From positions 5,146,001-5,210,000 of the forward strand of contig NZ_CP031598.1 of NCBI RefSeq assembly GCF_008728195.1: a stretch of DNA of 64,000 nt, in the 5' to 3' direction. The DNA is from Roseovarius indicus. Its GTDB lineage: Bacteria; Pseudomonadota; Alphaproteobacteria; Rhodobacterales; Rhodobacteraceae. Position numbers and translations under genes: made by a program. The notes under the pieces were generated by a model. The model saw only the letters and a list, made by a program, of their open reading frames with translations. It did not search any database and was not told where the DNA came from. How positions within the stretch are numbered: the first letter of the stretch is position 1; each line of letters opens with the position of its first letter. Below are positions 7,917-14,852 of this stretch, piece by piece.

Positions 7917-8777
7917 ATGCGCACAGTCTACGTGAACGGAGAATACCTGCCCGAAAACGAAGCCAAGGTATCGGTCTTCGACCGGGCCTTCCTGATGGCC
8001 GACGGGGTGTACGAGGTGACCAGCGTGCTGGGCGGCAAGCTCATCGATTTCGACGGGCACCTCGCCCGGCTGGAACGCTCGCTCAACGAGCTCGACATGC
8101 AGAAGCCCGAGGCCTTCGACGACCTGCTCGAGATCCATCGCGAGCTGGTGCGCGTGAACGAGATCACCGACGGGCTTGTCTACCTTCAGGTCACCCGCGG
8201 CGGCGCCGCCGACCGCGACTTCGCCTTTCCCGACCCCGACGAGGTGAAGCCGACGCTGGTGCTGTTCACCCAGGCCAAGCCCGGCCTCGCCGACAGCCCG
8301 GCCGCCAAGAAGGGCATGAAGGTCATCAGCATCGAGGATATCCGCTGGGGCCGCCGCGACATCAAGACGACGCAGCTTCTCTACCCGTCGATGGGCAAGA
8401 TGATGGCCAAGAAGGCCGGTTGCGACGACGCGTGGATGATCGAGGACGGCAAGGTGACCGAGGGCACCAGCAACAACGCCTATATCGTCAAGGGCAACAA
8501 GATCATCACCCGCGAGCTGTCGACCGACATCCTGCACGGGATCACCCGCGCCGCGGTGCTGCGGTTCGCCCGCGAGGCGCAGATGGAGGTCGAGGAGCGG
8601 TCGTTCACCATCGACGAGGCGAAAGAGGCCGACGAGGCATTCATCACCTCGGCCAGCACCTTCGTCATGCCGGTGGTCGAGATCGACGGTGCGACGCTGG
8701 GCGAGGGTGTGCCGGGCAAGGTGGCAACGCGGCTGCGCGAGATCTACCTCGACGAAAGCCTGAAAGCCGCGATCTGA
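7917..8777 (+). CDS. dat: D-amino-acid transaminase (class IV)
   Basis: A 286-residue fold-type IV PLP aminotransferase. The catalytic lysine is in WGRRDIKTTQLL (Lys150), and EGTSNNAYIV provides the usual Glu and phosphate-binding residues. The DIKT context is typical of D-alanine/D-amino-acid transaminases rather than BCAA or 4-amino-4-deoxychorismate enzymes. It would move amino groups from D-amino acids to 2-oxoglutarate, making D-Glu, the substrate of DgcN. It starts just after dgcA, consistent with an operon for use of peptidoglycan-derived D-amino acids. It is convergent with the histidine kinase, with one base between the stops. Confidence 0.88.
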   Translation: MRTVYVNGEYLPENEAKVSVFDRAFLMADGVYEVTSVLGGKLIDFDGHLARLERSLNELDMQKPEAFDDLLEIHRELVRVNEITDGLVYLQVTRGGAADRDFAFPDPDEVKPTLVLFTQAKPGLADSPAAKKGMKVISIEDIRWGRRDIKTTQLLYPSMGKMMAKKAGCDDAWMIEDGKVTEGTSNNAYIVKGNKIITRELSTDILHGITRAAVLRFAREAQMEVEERSFTIDEAKEADEAFITSASTFVMPVVEIDGATLGEGVPGKVATRLREIYLDESLKAAI

Positions 8778-8778
8778 G

Positions 8779-9873
8779 TTACGGCCGCATCGCCTGAAAC
8801 GCGAGCGATGCGGTCACCCCCTGCAGCCCGTTGCGCAGATCGAGCTCGGTTTCGAGCTCCATGCTGACCACCTGGGCGATCTTCATGCCAAGCCCGGAAT
8901 TGGGCGTCGCCAGGTCGACGGGCATGCCCACGCCGGTATCGGAGCAGGTGAGCGTGACGGTGCCGGCCTCGTCGGCGGCAAGATCGACCTTCACCTCGCC
9001 CGCCCGTCCATCGGGGAAGCCGTGCTTGAAGGAATTGGCGACGAATTCGTTGAGGAAGGTGCCCACCGCCACCGCCTGTTGCGGCGAGACCATGACCGGC
9101 GCGGTTTCGGCCCGAAGCGCGACACCGGGCGGGGCAAACCCCGAGAGCTGATCGCAGACCCGCTCGACAAAGGCACCGAGGTCGACGGCCTCGTGTTCGT
9201 CGGTATGGTAAAGCTGTTCGTGCAGCAGGGTCAGTGCGTCGATCCGGGTGGTGAGCATCGACAGCGCCAGTTTCGCGTCGCTCGAGGAAAACGCCCGGCT
9301 TTGCAGGTTGGCGAAGGAAGACAGCGATTGCAGCGAGTTCTTGACCCTGTGATCGACCTCGCGCCGCAGGATATCGGCCGAGCGCAGCGCCTTGCGCACC
9401 TCGAGCAGCGCCATCACCTGCCGGGCGAGCACGCGCAGCGTGTCGCGCTGAAGGGCGGTGAGACGGCGAGGCTCGTAATCGAGCACGCAAAGCGTGCCCA
9501 GCGGCAGGCCGTCCTCGGTGCGCAGCAGGGCCCCGGCATAGAAGCGCAGCCCAGGGTCGCCACAGCAAAGCGGGTTGTCCTGCATCCGCGTGTCTTCCAG
9601 CGTGTCGTGGATCTCGACGAAATCCTCCTCGAGAATGACATGGGCACAGATCGAGGTTTCGATCGGCGTCTCGCGCACGCCAAGCCCGGTTTCCGCCTTG
9701 AACCACTGCCGCTCGGCATCGATGAAATTGACCACCGAAATGGCCGTGCCGCAGGTGGCGGCGGCCAGCTTGACGATCTCGTCGAAATCGCGTTCCGGGT
9801 CGGTATCGAGCACCTCGAAGGAATGCAGGGCATCGAGCCGGGCATGCTGGTTCGGATGAGGTCGGGCTTCCAT
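8779..9873 (-). CDS. GAF-domain sensor histidine kinase (HisKA_2/HWE type)
   Basis: A 364-residue soluble kinase. A GAF domain spans about 15-160 (FDEIVKLAAATCGTAISVV to GTLCVLDYEP). The phosphoacceptor region is REVDHRVKNSLQSL near residue 194, the HisKA_2 form, followed by an HATPase domain with NEFVANSFKHGF and DTGVGM. There is no membrane segment, so the signal is sensed in the cytoplasm. The start at 9873 has GGAG seven bases upstream; the frame extends to 9906 without a better site. No response regulator is adjacent. HWE/HisKA_2 kinases of this type often feed the general stress response, but nothing here shows that. Confidence 0.86.
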   Translation of the reverse strand: MEARPHPNQHARLDALHSFEVLDTDPERDFDEIVKLAAATCGTAISVVNFIDAERQWFKAETGLGVRETPIETSICAHVILEEDFVEIHDTLEDTRMQDNPLCCGDPGLRFYAGALLRTEDGLPLGTLCVLDYEPRRLTALQRDTLRVLARQVMALLEVRKALRSADILRREVDHRVKNSLQSLSSFANLQSRAFSSSDAKLALSMLTTRIDALTLLHEQLYHTDEHEAVDLGAFVERVCDQLSGFAPPGVALRAETAPVMVSPQQAVAVGTFLNEFVANSFKHGFPDGRAGEVKVDLAADEAGTVTLTCSDTGVGMPVDLATPNSGLGMKIAQVVSMELETELDLRNGLQGVTASLAFQAMRP

Positions 9874-10223
9874 CGGTGTCTCCGGTACGTGACAGCGCTC
9901 TGCCACCTAGTCAGTCTTCCGGGCGGGTGCAAGCCGCGCCGGTGACGTGGACAGGTCTACAATGCGGCTTACAAAACCATGCAAGCCGGCTGTCACACAA
10001 CGCTTTTGCGACCGGTCGCAGCGCATGAGCGGCCTCGTTCGCGTCGATTGGCGGAAGAGTGGGCGCGGCAGGCGGCCCTGGCGGCAAGCCGGCCTGTCTT
10101 CGCGCCCGGCCGGTGTGCCATCCGGCTCTCCGCCCGCCGTTCCCGACAAGACGGCCGCCAAGGCTTGCCACCCCCGCCCCCCTTTGCTTTAACCGGTCCG
10201 GCAACCCGCCCGGGAGGAAACCC
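9874..10223. other. Intergenic region between a histidine kinase and pncB
   Basis: About 350 bp between divergent genes. The only clear structure is the 14-bp palindrome at 10007-10020. Several short frames cross it but none has an initiation site or protein-like composition. Promoters for both flanking genes are expected here. Confidence 0.5.
10007..10020. promoter_or_regulatory. Perfect palindrome TGCGACCGGTCGCA
   Basis: A 14-bp perfect palindrome in the divergent intergenic region, 133 bp from the kinase start and 203 bp from the pncB start. It may be an operator for a dimeric regulator; no regulator can be named. Confidence 0.35.
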
Positions 10224-11516
10224 ATGGTCGATATCGCGACCCGTGTCTGGAACCACAAATGGAAGATCGACCCGATCGTGCGGTCGCTCATCGACACGGA
10301 TTTCTACAAGCTGCTGATGTGCCAGTCGGTCTTCCGCAACAAGCCCGACACGCAGGTCACCTTCTCGCTGATCAACCGCTCGACCGACATCAAGCTGGCC
10401 GAGCTGGTGGACGAGGGCGAGCTGCGCGAACAGCTCGACCATATCCGCTCGCTCTCGCTCACCCGCGGCGAAAGCACATGGCTCCGCGGCAACACCTTCT
10501 ATGGCAAGCGCCAGATGTTCACGCCGGCCTTCATGGAGTGGTTCGAGAACCTGAAGCTGCCCCCCTACCAGCTCGAGAAGCGTGACGGCCAGTACGAGCT
10601 CACCTTCGAAGGCTCATGGCCCGAGGTGATGCTCTGGGAAATTCCGGCGCTGGCGGTGCTGATGGAACTCCGCGGCCGGGCGGTGCTGCATGACATGCGC
10701 CGCTTCGAGCTTCAGGTGCTCTATGCCCGCGCCATGACCAAGCTGTGGGAGAAGGTCGAACGCCTCCGCGACGTGCCCGGCCTGCGCATCGCCGATTTCG
10801 GCACCCGCCGCCGCCACTCCTTCCTCTGGCAGGACTGGTGCGTGCGCGCCATGACCGAGGGGCTGGGCGAGAAATTCGTCGGCACCTCCAACTGCCTGAT
10901 CGCCAAGAACCGCGACCTCGAGGCGATCGGCACCAACGCCCACGAGTTGCCGATGGTCTACGCCGCGCTGGCCGATTCAGACGAAGACCTCGCCCGCGCC
11001 CCCTATGACGTGCTCTCAGACTGGCACGAGGAACACGACGGCAACCTCCGCATCATCCTCCCCGACACCTACGGCACCAAGGGTTTCCTCGACCGCGCCC
11101 CCGACTGGCTCGCGGGCTGGACAGGCATCCGCGTCGACAGCGGCGACCCGGCCACCGCCGCCGAAACCGCCATCGACTGGTGGACATCCCGCGGCGAGGA
11201 CCCGACGAAAAAGATGGTGATCTTCTCCGACGGGCTCGACACCGACAAGATTATCGACCTCCACACCCAGTTCGCCGGCCGCTGCCGCCCCTCCTTCGGC
11301 TGGGGCACTCTGCTGACGAACGACTTCCGCGGCCTGACCCCGGATGACCGCCTCGCCCCCTTCTCGCTGGTGTGCAAGGCCGTCTCGGCCAATGGCCGGC
11401 CCACGGTCAAGCTCTCCGACAACCCCAACAAGGCGATGGGGCCGGACAGCGAAATCGCCCGCTACAAGAAGGTCTTCGAGGTCGGCAAACAGGAGGCGCT
11501 GGAGGTCGTGGTGTGA
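10224..11516 (+). CDS. pncB: Nicotinate phosphoribosyltransferase
   Basis: A 430-residue NAPRTase, which makes nicotinate mononucleotide from nicotinate and PRPP in NAD salvage. Diagnostic segments are IDTDFYKLLMCQ near residue 30, FGTRRRHSFLWQ near 190 (site of the regulatory His in this family), GTNAHELPMVY near 240, and the PRPP-side GIRVDSGDP near 300. Length fits the bacterial long form. GGGAGGAAACCC precedes the ATG. The stop overlaps the GTG start of the next gene by four bases, so the two are translationally coupled. Confidence 0.95.
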   Translation: MVDIATRVWNHKWKIDPIVRSLIDTDFYKLLMCQSVFRNKPDTQVTFSLINRSTDIKLAELVDEGELREQLDHIRSLSLTRGESTWLRGNTFYGKRQMFTPAFMEWFENLKLPPYQLEKRDGQYELTFEGSWPEVMLWEIPALAVLMELRGRAVLHDMRRFELQVLYARAMTKLWEKVERLRDVPGLRIADFGTRRRHSFLWQDWCVRAMTEGLGEKFVGTSNCLIAKNRDLEAIGTNAHELPMVYAALADSDEDLARAPYDVLSDWHEEHDGNLRIILPDTYGTKGFLDRAPDWLAGWTGIRVDSGDPATAAETAIDWWTSRGEDPTKKMVIFSDGLDTDKIIDLHTQFAGRCRPSFGWGTLLTNDFRGLTPDDRLAPFSLVCKAVSANGRPTVKLSDNPNKAMGPDSEIARYKKVFEVGKQEALEVVV

Positions 11517-12211
11517 CAGGCTTTGTCTGCCTCACCTTCGACGACCTCTTCGCCGGAAGCTGGCACGCCGCCCGGCCGATCTTCGACGAGTTCGGCGCCC
11601 GCGCCACCTTCTGCGTCTGCAACCTGCACAACGCCAAGCCCCGGCAGGTGAAGAAACTTCGCGCCCTGCAGGAAGACGGCCACGAGATCGCCTTCCACTC
11701 CCGCACCCACCCGAAACTCGGGCCATACCTTCGAAAGCACGGCCTCGCCCACTGGCTCGAGCACGAAATCGACGCCGGGGTGGCCGAACACCGCGCCTTG
11801 GGCTTCCCCGCCCAAAGCTTCGCCAGCCCCTTCCACGCCTTCACCGAGGAAACCCTCGCCGAAACCGCCAAACGCTTCCGCATCACCCGCGCCGCGGGGC
11901 CGAAAAACCTCTCCGAACGCGATATCCCTTCGCGCATCTACCACCACCCCGGGCCGCATAACGCGGTCGACTGCCTGGGCTTATGCGACTTCCAACACCG
12001 CGCCTTCCCGGGATGGGAGTGGCAAGCCCGCCTCCTCGACCAGATCGCCTCGTCCGGAGGCACCGCCGTCTTCGCCGGCCACGACATAAGGGCGCCCGGC
12101 AAAGGCTCGCAGTTCTTCTCGACACCGGAGGATTTGCGACGGTTTCTGGGAGCGGTTGTTGAGAGGGGGGTGGGGTTTAGGACGTTGGGGGAGGTGGGAA
12201 ACTTACATTGA
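11513..12211 (+). CDS. Polysaccharide deacetylase family protein
   Basis: A 232-residue NodB-homology protein. The general base motif CLTFDD is at 6-11 and the metal-binding HSRTH near residue 61; the later SPFHAF and a C-terminal FAGHDI are in expected positions. It has no signal peptide, so it probably acts in the cytoplasm on a soluble substrate rather than on the wall. It starts with GTG inside the end of pncB. The last 30 codons differ in style from the rest (AGG, TTA and GGG codons, low GC3), right at the border of the AT-rich insert. Confidence 0.8.
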   Translation: MTGFVCLTFDDLFAGSWHAARPIFDEFGARATFCVCNLHNAKPRQVKKLRALQEDGHEIAFHSRTHPKLGPYLRKHGLAHWLEHEIDAGVAEHRALGFPAQSFASPFHAFTEETLAETAKRFRITRAAGPKNLSERDIPSRIYHHPGPHNAVDCLGLCDFQHRAFPGWEWQARLLDQIASSGGTAVFAGHDIRAPGKGSQFFSTPEDLRRFLGAVVERGVGFRTLGEVGNLH

Positions 12212-12216
12212 TCACG

Positions 12217-12822
12217 TTACTCGACTATTCCCACCAGCTTCCTTCGAATTCGACTTAGCGTTGCGTTTCTTTCTGCAGCTGCTTCGTGATTCCAGTGCTC
12301 TTTCACGAAGTTCGTGAGAACTCGATTGTAACCTAGGCCAACCTTCGACTTTGAACCACTTTCCGGTAGAAGCGCTTGTTTCACAGGTCTGTTGCGTGAT
12401 CTTTGCGAAATCTGGAGAAGGTACTCCTTTGGATCGAGAACACTGTCTTCGGCGTTGCGGTTAATAAGCCTAGGATCGATCCTAAGATAAGATGCCAGCC
12501 CATCGACGTCAGCGAGCAACCAAGATTCGGCTTCACGCTTCGCAATTGAGAAAACAAAGCACTCGTTTATGGGCTCGGAAATTCTCGCACTGCTAAACAT
12601 ATCTTGGCGCAGTTCCACCTCACAATTGCATCGGTCAAGATCCACCAAAACAAAAACATACTCATATCTTGCAAGTTGGTGAAATTCTGACAGTCGCTTA
12701 GCAATGTGCCCGATTCCGCCCTGCCTCGCTCCAATCTCCAAGGGCTCATACTCACCCAAAATATCCGCTAGTAGCCTCTTTAGTATCGCCCTGCCGAGTT
12801 CGTCTTCGCTACAAAGGTACAT
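12217..12822 (-). CDS. TOPRIM-like (DUF4276-type) protein, partner of the adjacent ATPase
   Basis: A 201-residue acidic protein. The pattern fits a TOPRIM-like fold of the DUF4276 type: SEDEL at 5-9 (first acidic site followed by a helix), LVDLDRCN at 59-66 (the DxD site, Asp61 and Asp63), and REAESWLLAD at 96-105, a hallmark of DUF4276 proteins. TOPRIM partners of AAA ATPases in OLD-like and PARIS systems are nucleases or effectors. Its ATG overlaps the TAA of the ATPase gene (TAATG), so the two are coupled. GC and codon use are well below the neighbours, indicating transfer. The family assignment rests on motifs only. Confidence 0.65.
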   Translation of the reverse strand: MYLCSEDELGRAILKRLLADILGEYEPLEIGARQGGIGHIAKRLSEFHQLARYEYVFVLVDLDRCNCEVELRQDMFSSARISEPINECFVFSIAKREAESWLLADVDGLASYLRIDPRLINRNAEDSVLDPKEYLLQISQRSRNRPVKQALLPESGSKSKVGLGYNRVLTNFVKEHWNHEAAAERNATLSRIRRKLVGIVE

Positions 12823-14003
12823 TACAGATCAAGCGTAAGCTGCAACGCTTTGTTTGCTTTCCTAACGACCGGCAGCACGACCTCCCCAGGCGACAATCCC
12901 ACTGACAGCGCATTATTCTCCTGCTCAGAAGTCTTTCGCAGTTGCGAACCTTCATCAGACGGGATCACAAGCAACAAACTGTCGCTATTAATGCCAGGGT
13001 TTGAGAGAAGAGCTTCACTGTGGGTAGTCAAAATGATCTGGCGCTTCGTTTTCTGTGATTTCACTATCCTCGAAAACAACTCAGGCAGTTGCCGAACGAC
13101 ATCTTCGTTCAGTGACAACTCTGGTTCTTCAAGAAGTAAGGGTCCCCCTCCGCTTTCCTGCATCAACCAAAGTAGAGCAATTATTCTAAGCGTTCCGTCT
13201 GAAAACTGATCTTCGCGCTGCTTAGCCCCCCTGGGCCGGTGGTGTTTGAAACGCATTTCTAAATGAGGTTGACCGGTTATCTCGTCTTTGACGAATTGAA
13301 GATCCTCCAGTTGGGGAACTACTGCCTGAAGGGCTTTTTCGACGCGTCTAAGGCGGGCGTCTCGGGTTCTGGCCTGAGTACGAGCAATCCGAAACAAAAA
13401 TTCTTGGCCAAAAGGATCATCTTCGAGGACACGGCCACCAATTTGATCTCCAAATTTGAGCAACTGTGGCACTAAGTGCACATAGGAGACAGATCCAAGA
13501 AACGAGGCAAGATCTCGAAATTCAGCGTTGGCACTTGCTTGCTCCAGACTCGTCTCCCTGAGCAGAAATGAGTCTTGCTTATCCTTTTTGTCCGGGCGTT
13601 CGAGTAGGATGCTTTCTCCGCCACTACTGTTAGTTCTCTTTACAGTCTCTCGCACAACCTGCGGCTCGCGATGACCACTACCCGGCAAATTGAATGCTAT
13701 CTCATAGGACCATTTAGCTGATAGTTCGTCGTCGGCTATTTGTAGCGCTACTACCACCTCAGTGTCTTTGCGCGCGTGCAGACACCGAATCTTCTTAATC
13801 CCACCGCGGCTCTCTATTGCCTGTTGAAGACCACCCCCTCTGGTCTTAGCCAAATCTCGCACAAACCGAATTGCTTCGAGTAAATTGGATTTGCCTGCTG
13901 CGTTTGCACCCAGGACATACACCACGTCGGCGAGCTCGCCGACGTCGGCTTCCCTGAAGTTCATCCAGTTCTTTAGGTATATTCTCGAAATCCGCATCGC
14001 CAT
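12822..14003 (-). CDS. AAA family ATPase (AAA15/21, OLD/AriA-like)
   Basis: A 393-residue SMC/ABC-type ATPase. Walker A GANAAGKS is at 32-39, the signature-like FSDGTLR at 267-273, Walker B LLLEEPE at 289-295, and the switch histidine in LTTHSE at 325-330. The region 50-265 carries the coupling helices typical of AAA15/AAA21 proteins, with no TOPRIM domain fused. That domain appears in the coupled downstream gene, the arrangement of PARIS (AriA/AriB) and related two-protein systems. The start at 14003 has no clear ribosome site; an in-frame ATG at 13997 is an alternative. Base composition is close to 48% GC, unlike either flank. Confidence 0.82.
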   Translation of the reverse strand: MAMRISRIYLKNWMNFREADVGELADVVYVLGANAAGKSNLLEAIRFVRDLAKTRGGGLQQAIESRGGIKKIRCLHARKDTEVVVALQIADDELSAKWSYEIAFNLPGSGHREPQVVRETVKRTNSSGGESILLERPDKKDKQDSFLLRETSLEQASANAEFRDLASFLGSVSYVHLVPQLLKFGDQIGGRVLEDDPFGQEFLFRIARTQARTRDARLRRVEKALQAVVPQLEDLQFVKDEITGQPHLEMRFKHHRPRGAKQREDQFSDGTLRIIALLWLMQESGGGPLLLEEPELSLNEDVVRQLPELFSRIVKSQKTKRQIILTTHSEALLSNPGINSDSLLLVIPSDEGSQLRKTSEQENNALSVGLSPGEVVLPVVRKANKALQLTLDL

Positions 14004-14119
14004 AGCATGTTATTATTCTTAGATTTGCAGTGAAAGGTTCAATGGGTCCATTGGCATTTTACTCACAAGATTGATGCTTCTGCGTTGGAAAAGAAAAACG
14101 CATCATTCCCATCGCCCAA

Positions 14120-14542
14120 TCAATCCTCCCCGTCCACGCGCCCCCGCAACGCCTTCACCTCCCCGCGCACCTTCTTCGCCTTCAGCCGCCGCTTCTTCGA
14201 GCCCAGCGACGGCTTCGTGGGGATGCGCCGTTTCGGCTTCTCGCAGGCCTTCTTCACCAGCTCCGCCAGCCGCTCGCGGGCGATCTCTCGGTTCCTCGCC
14301 TGGCTGCGCGTCTCCTCCACCTGGATCAGCACCGCGCCCTCCTTCGTCCAGCGCCGGCCGGCCAGCCGCTTGAGCCGCCGTTTCACCGGGTCGGGCAGGT
14401 TGGGCGAGCGCTCGGCCTCGAAGCGCAGTTCGACCGCCGTCGACACCTTGTTGACGTTCTGCCCGCCGGGGCCGCCCGAGCGGGTGAACTGCTCGGTCAG
14501 TTCCCAGTCCTCGATGGTGATCTGGTTGGTGATGCGCAGCAT
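14120..14542 (-). CDS. arfB: Alternative ribosome-rescue factor ArfB (class I RF-like hydrolase)
   Basis: A 140-residue peptidyl-tRNA hydrolase. The GGQ loop is intact at 23-28 (SGGPGGQNVNKV), and the C-terminus is strongly basic (KKRRLKAKKVRG), as required for insertion into the empty mRNA channel of a stalled ribosome. Length matches ArfB/YaeJ and excludes full release factors. The ATG at 14542 is preceded by AAGAGG. The gene borders the AT-rich insert on one side and an 11-bp repeat array on the other. Confidence 0.92.
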   Translation of the reverse strand: MLRITNQITIEDWELTEQFTRSGGPGGQNVNKVSTAVELRFEAERSPNLPDPVKRRLKRLAGRRWTKEGAVLIQVEETRSQARNREIARERLAELVKKACEKPKRRIPTKPSLGSKKRRLKAKKVRGEVKALRGRVDGED

Positions 14543-14567
14543 GGGAACCTCTTGGTGTCGGGCCCTG

Positions 14568-14611
14568 GCACCGACGCGATACCGACAAAATACCGACGTG
14601 ATACCGACGTT
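14568..14611. repeat. Array of four 11-bp repeats (ATACCGACGTN)
   Basis: ACCGAC occurs at 14570, 14581, 14592 and 14603, an exact 11-bp period; the units are GCACCGACGCG, ATACCGACAAA, ATACCGACGTG and ATACCGACGTT. The same unit, inverted, forms the array at 2713-2755. It lies 26 bp ahead of arfB. Confidence 0.7.
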
Positions 14612-14630
14612 GGACATGGCCAAATTCAAA

Positions 14631-14657
14631 AGGGCCGCCCCGGTAGGAAGCGGCCCT
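14631..14657 (-). terminator. Intrinsic terminator of the candidate small RNA
   Basis: A perfect 8-bp inverted repeat (AGGGCCGC at 14631-14638 and GCGGCCCT at 14650-14657) is followed, on the minus strand, by TTTTGAATTT. Confidence 0.65.
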
Positions 14658-14724
14658 CTAGAGTTTAAGGAGGCGGTGCGGTTAGGCGCACCAATCCGGG
14701 GGCGTCGTCCGCCCAGGGGCTGCC

Positions 14725-14781
14725 CTAGACGAGACCCTCCCGAACTGTTCCGTCACCTCTCTCCAATACCTCTATAGACAC
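14725..14781 (-). CDS. 18-residue leader peptide with extended Shine-Dalgarno sequence
   Basis: The frame GTG TCT ATA GAG ... GTC TAG encodes MSIEVLERGDGTVREGLV. The bases 14781-14797 read, on the minus strand, GAAAGGAGGTGATCCAG, the full complement of the 17-nt 3' tail expected for alphaproteobacterial 16S rRNA (CTGGATCACCTCCTTTC). AGGAGG is seven bases from the GTG, the ideal spacing. This is the strongest ribosome site in the window. The peptide has no recognisable motif and may act as a leader. Confidence 0.55.
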   Translation of the reverse strand: MSIEVLERGDGTVREGLV

Positions 14782-14809
14782 TGGATCACCTCCTTTCAAA
14801 CTGTTGCGG

Positions 14810-14845
14810 TTATCCACAGGTTGGCACAGATTTTCGCTTTGTCAA
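14810..14845 (-). promoter_or_regulatory. TTGACA promoter element with a consensus DnaA box
   Basis: TTGACA lies at 14840-14845 on the minus strand, just inside the intergenic region after the queuosine-precursor transporter gene. A perfect TTATCCACA (DnaA box consensus) is at 14810-14818, in the place where RNA polymerase would bind. The -10 (AACCTG) is weak. Confidence 0.4.
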
Positions 14846-14852
14846 AACAAAA

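Larger units (their letters stand above)
14625..14812 (-). ncRNA. Candidate small structured RNA with leader peptide and terminator
   Basis: Read on the minus strand, this stretch has a TTGACA box upstream (14840-14845), an 18-codon ORF with an extreme ribosome binding site, three GC-rich hairpins (around AGGGCAGCCCCT, GGGCGGACGACGCCC and GTGCGCCTAACCGCAC) and a terminator: an 8-bp stem (14650-14657 with 14631-14638) followed by TTTTG. A CCTCCTT near 14665-14675 could pair with the GAAAGGAGG of the ribosome site. The 5' end is a guess. I do not recognise a named family. Confidence 0.5.

Noticed and set aside
12217..14003. AT-rich region as prophage or transposon
   Set aside because: No integrase, transposase, tRNA junction or terminal repeats are visible; only the two-gene module differs in composition.
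14568..14611. Short tandem repeats as a possible CRISPR
   Set aside because: The period is 11 bp with no spacers and no cas genes are present.
14781..14797. Sequence identical to the 3' end of 16S rRNA on the plus strand
   Set aside because: Not an rRNA fragment: nothing upstream resembles helix 45 or the rest of 16S. It is better explained as the complement of an extended Shine-Dalgarno sequence on the minus strand.
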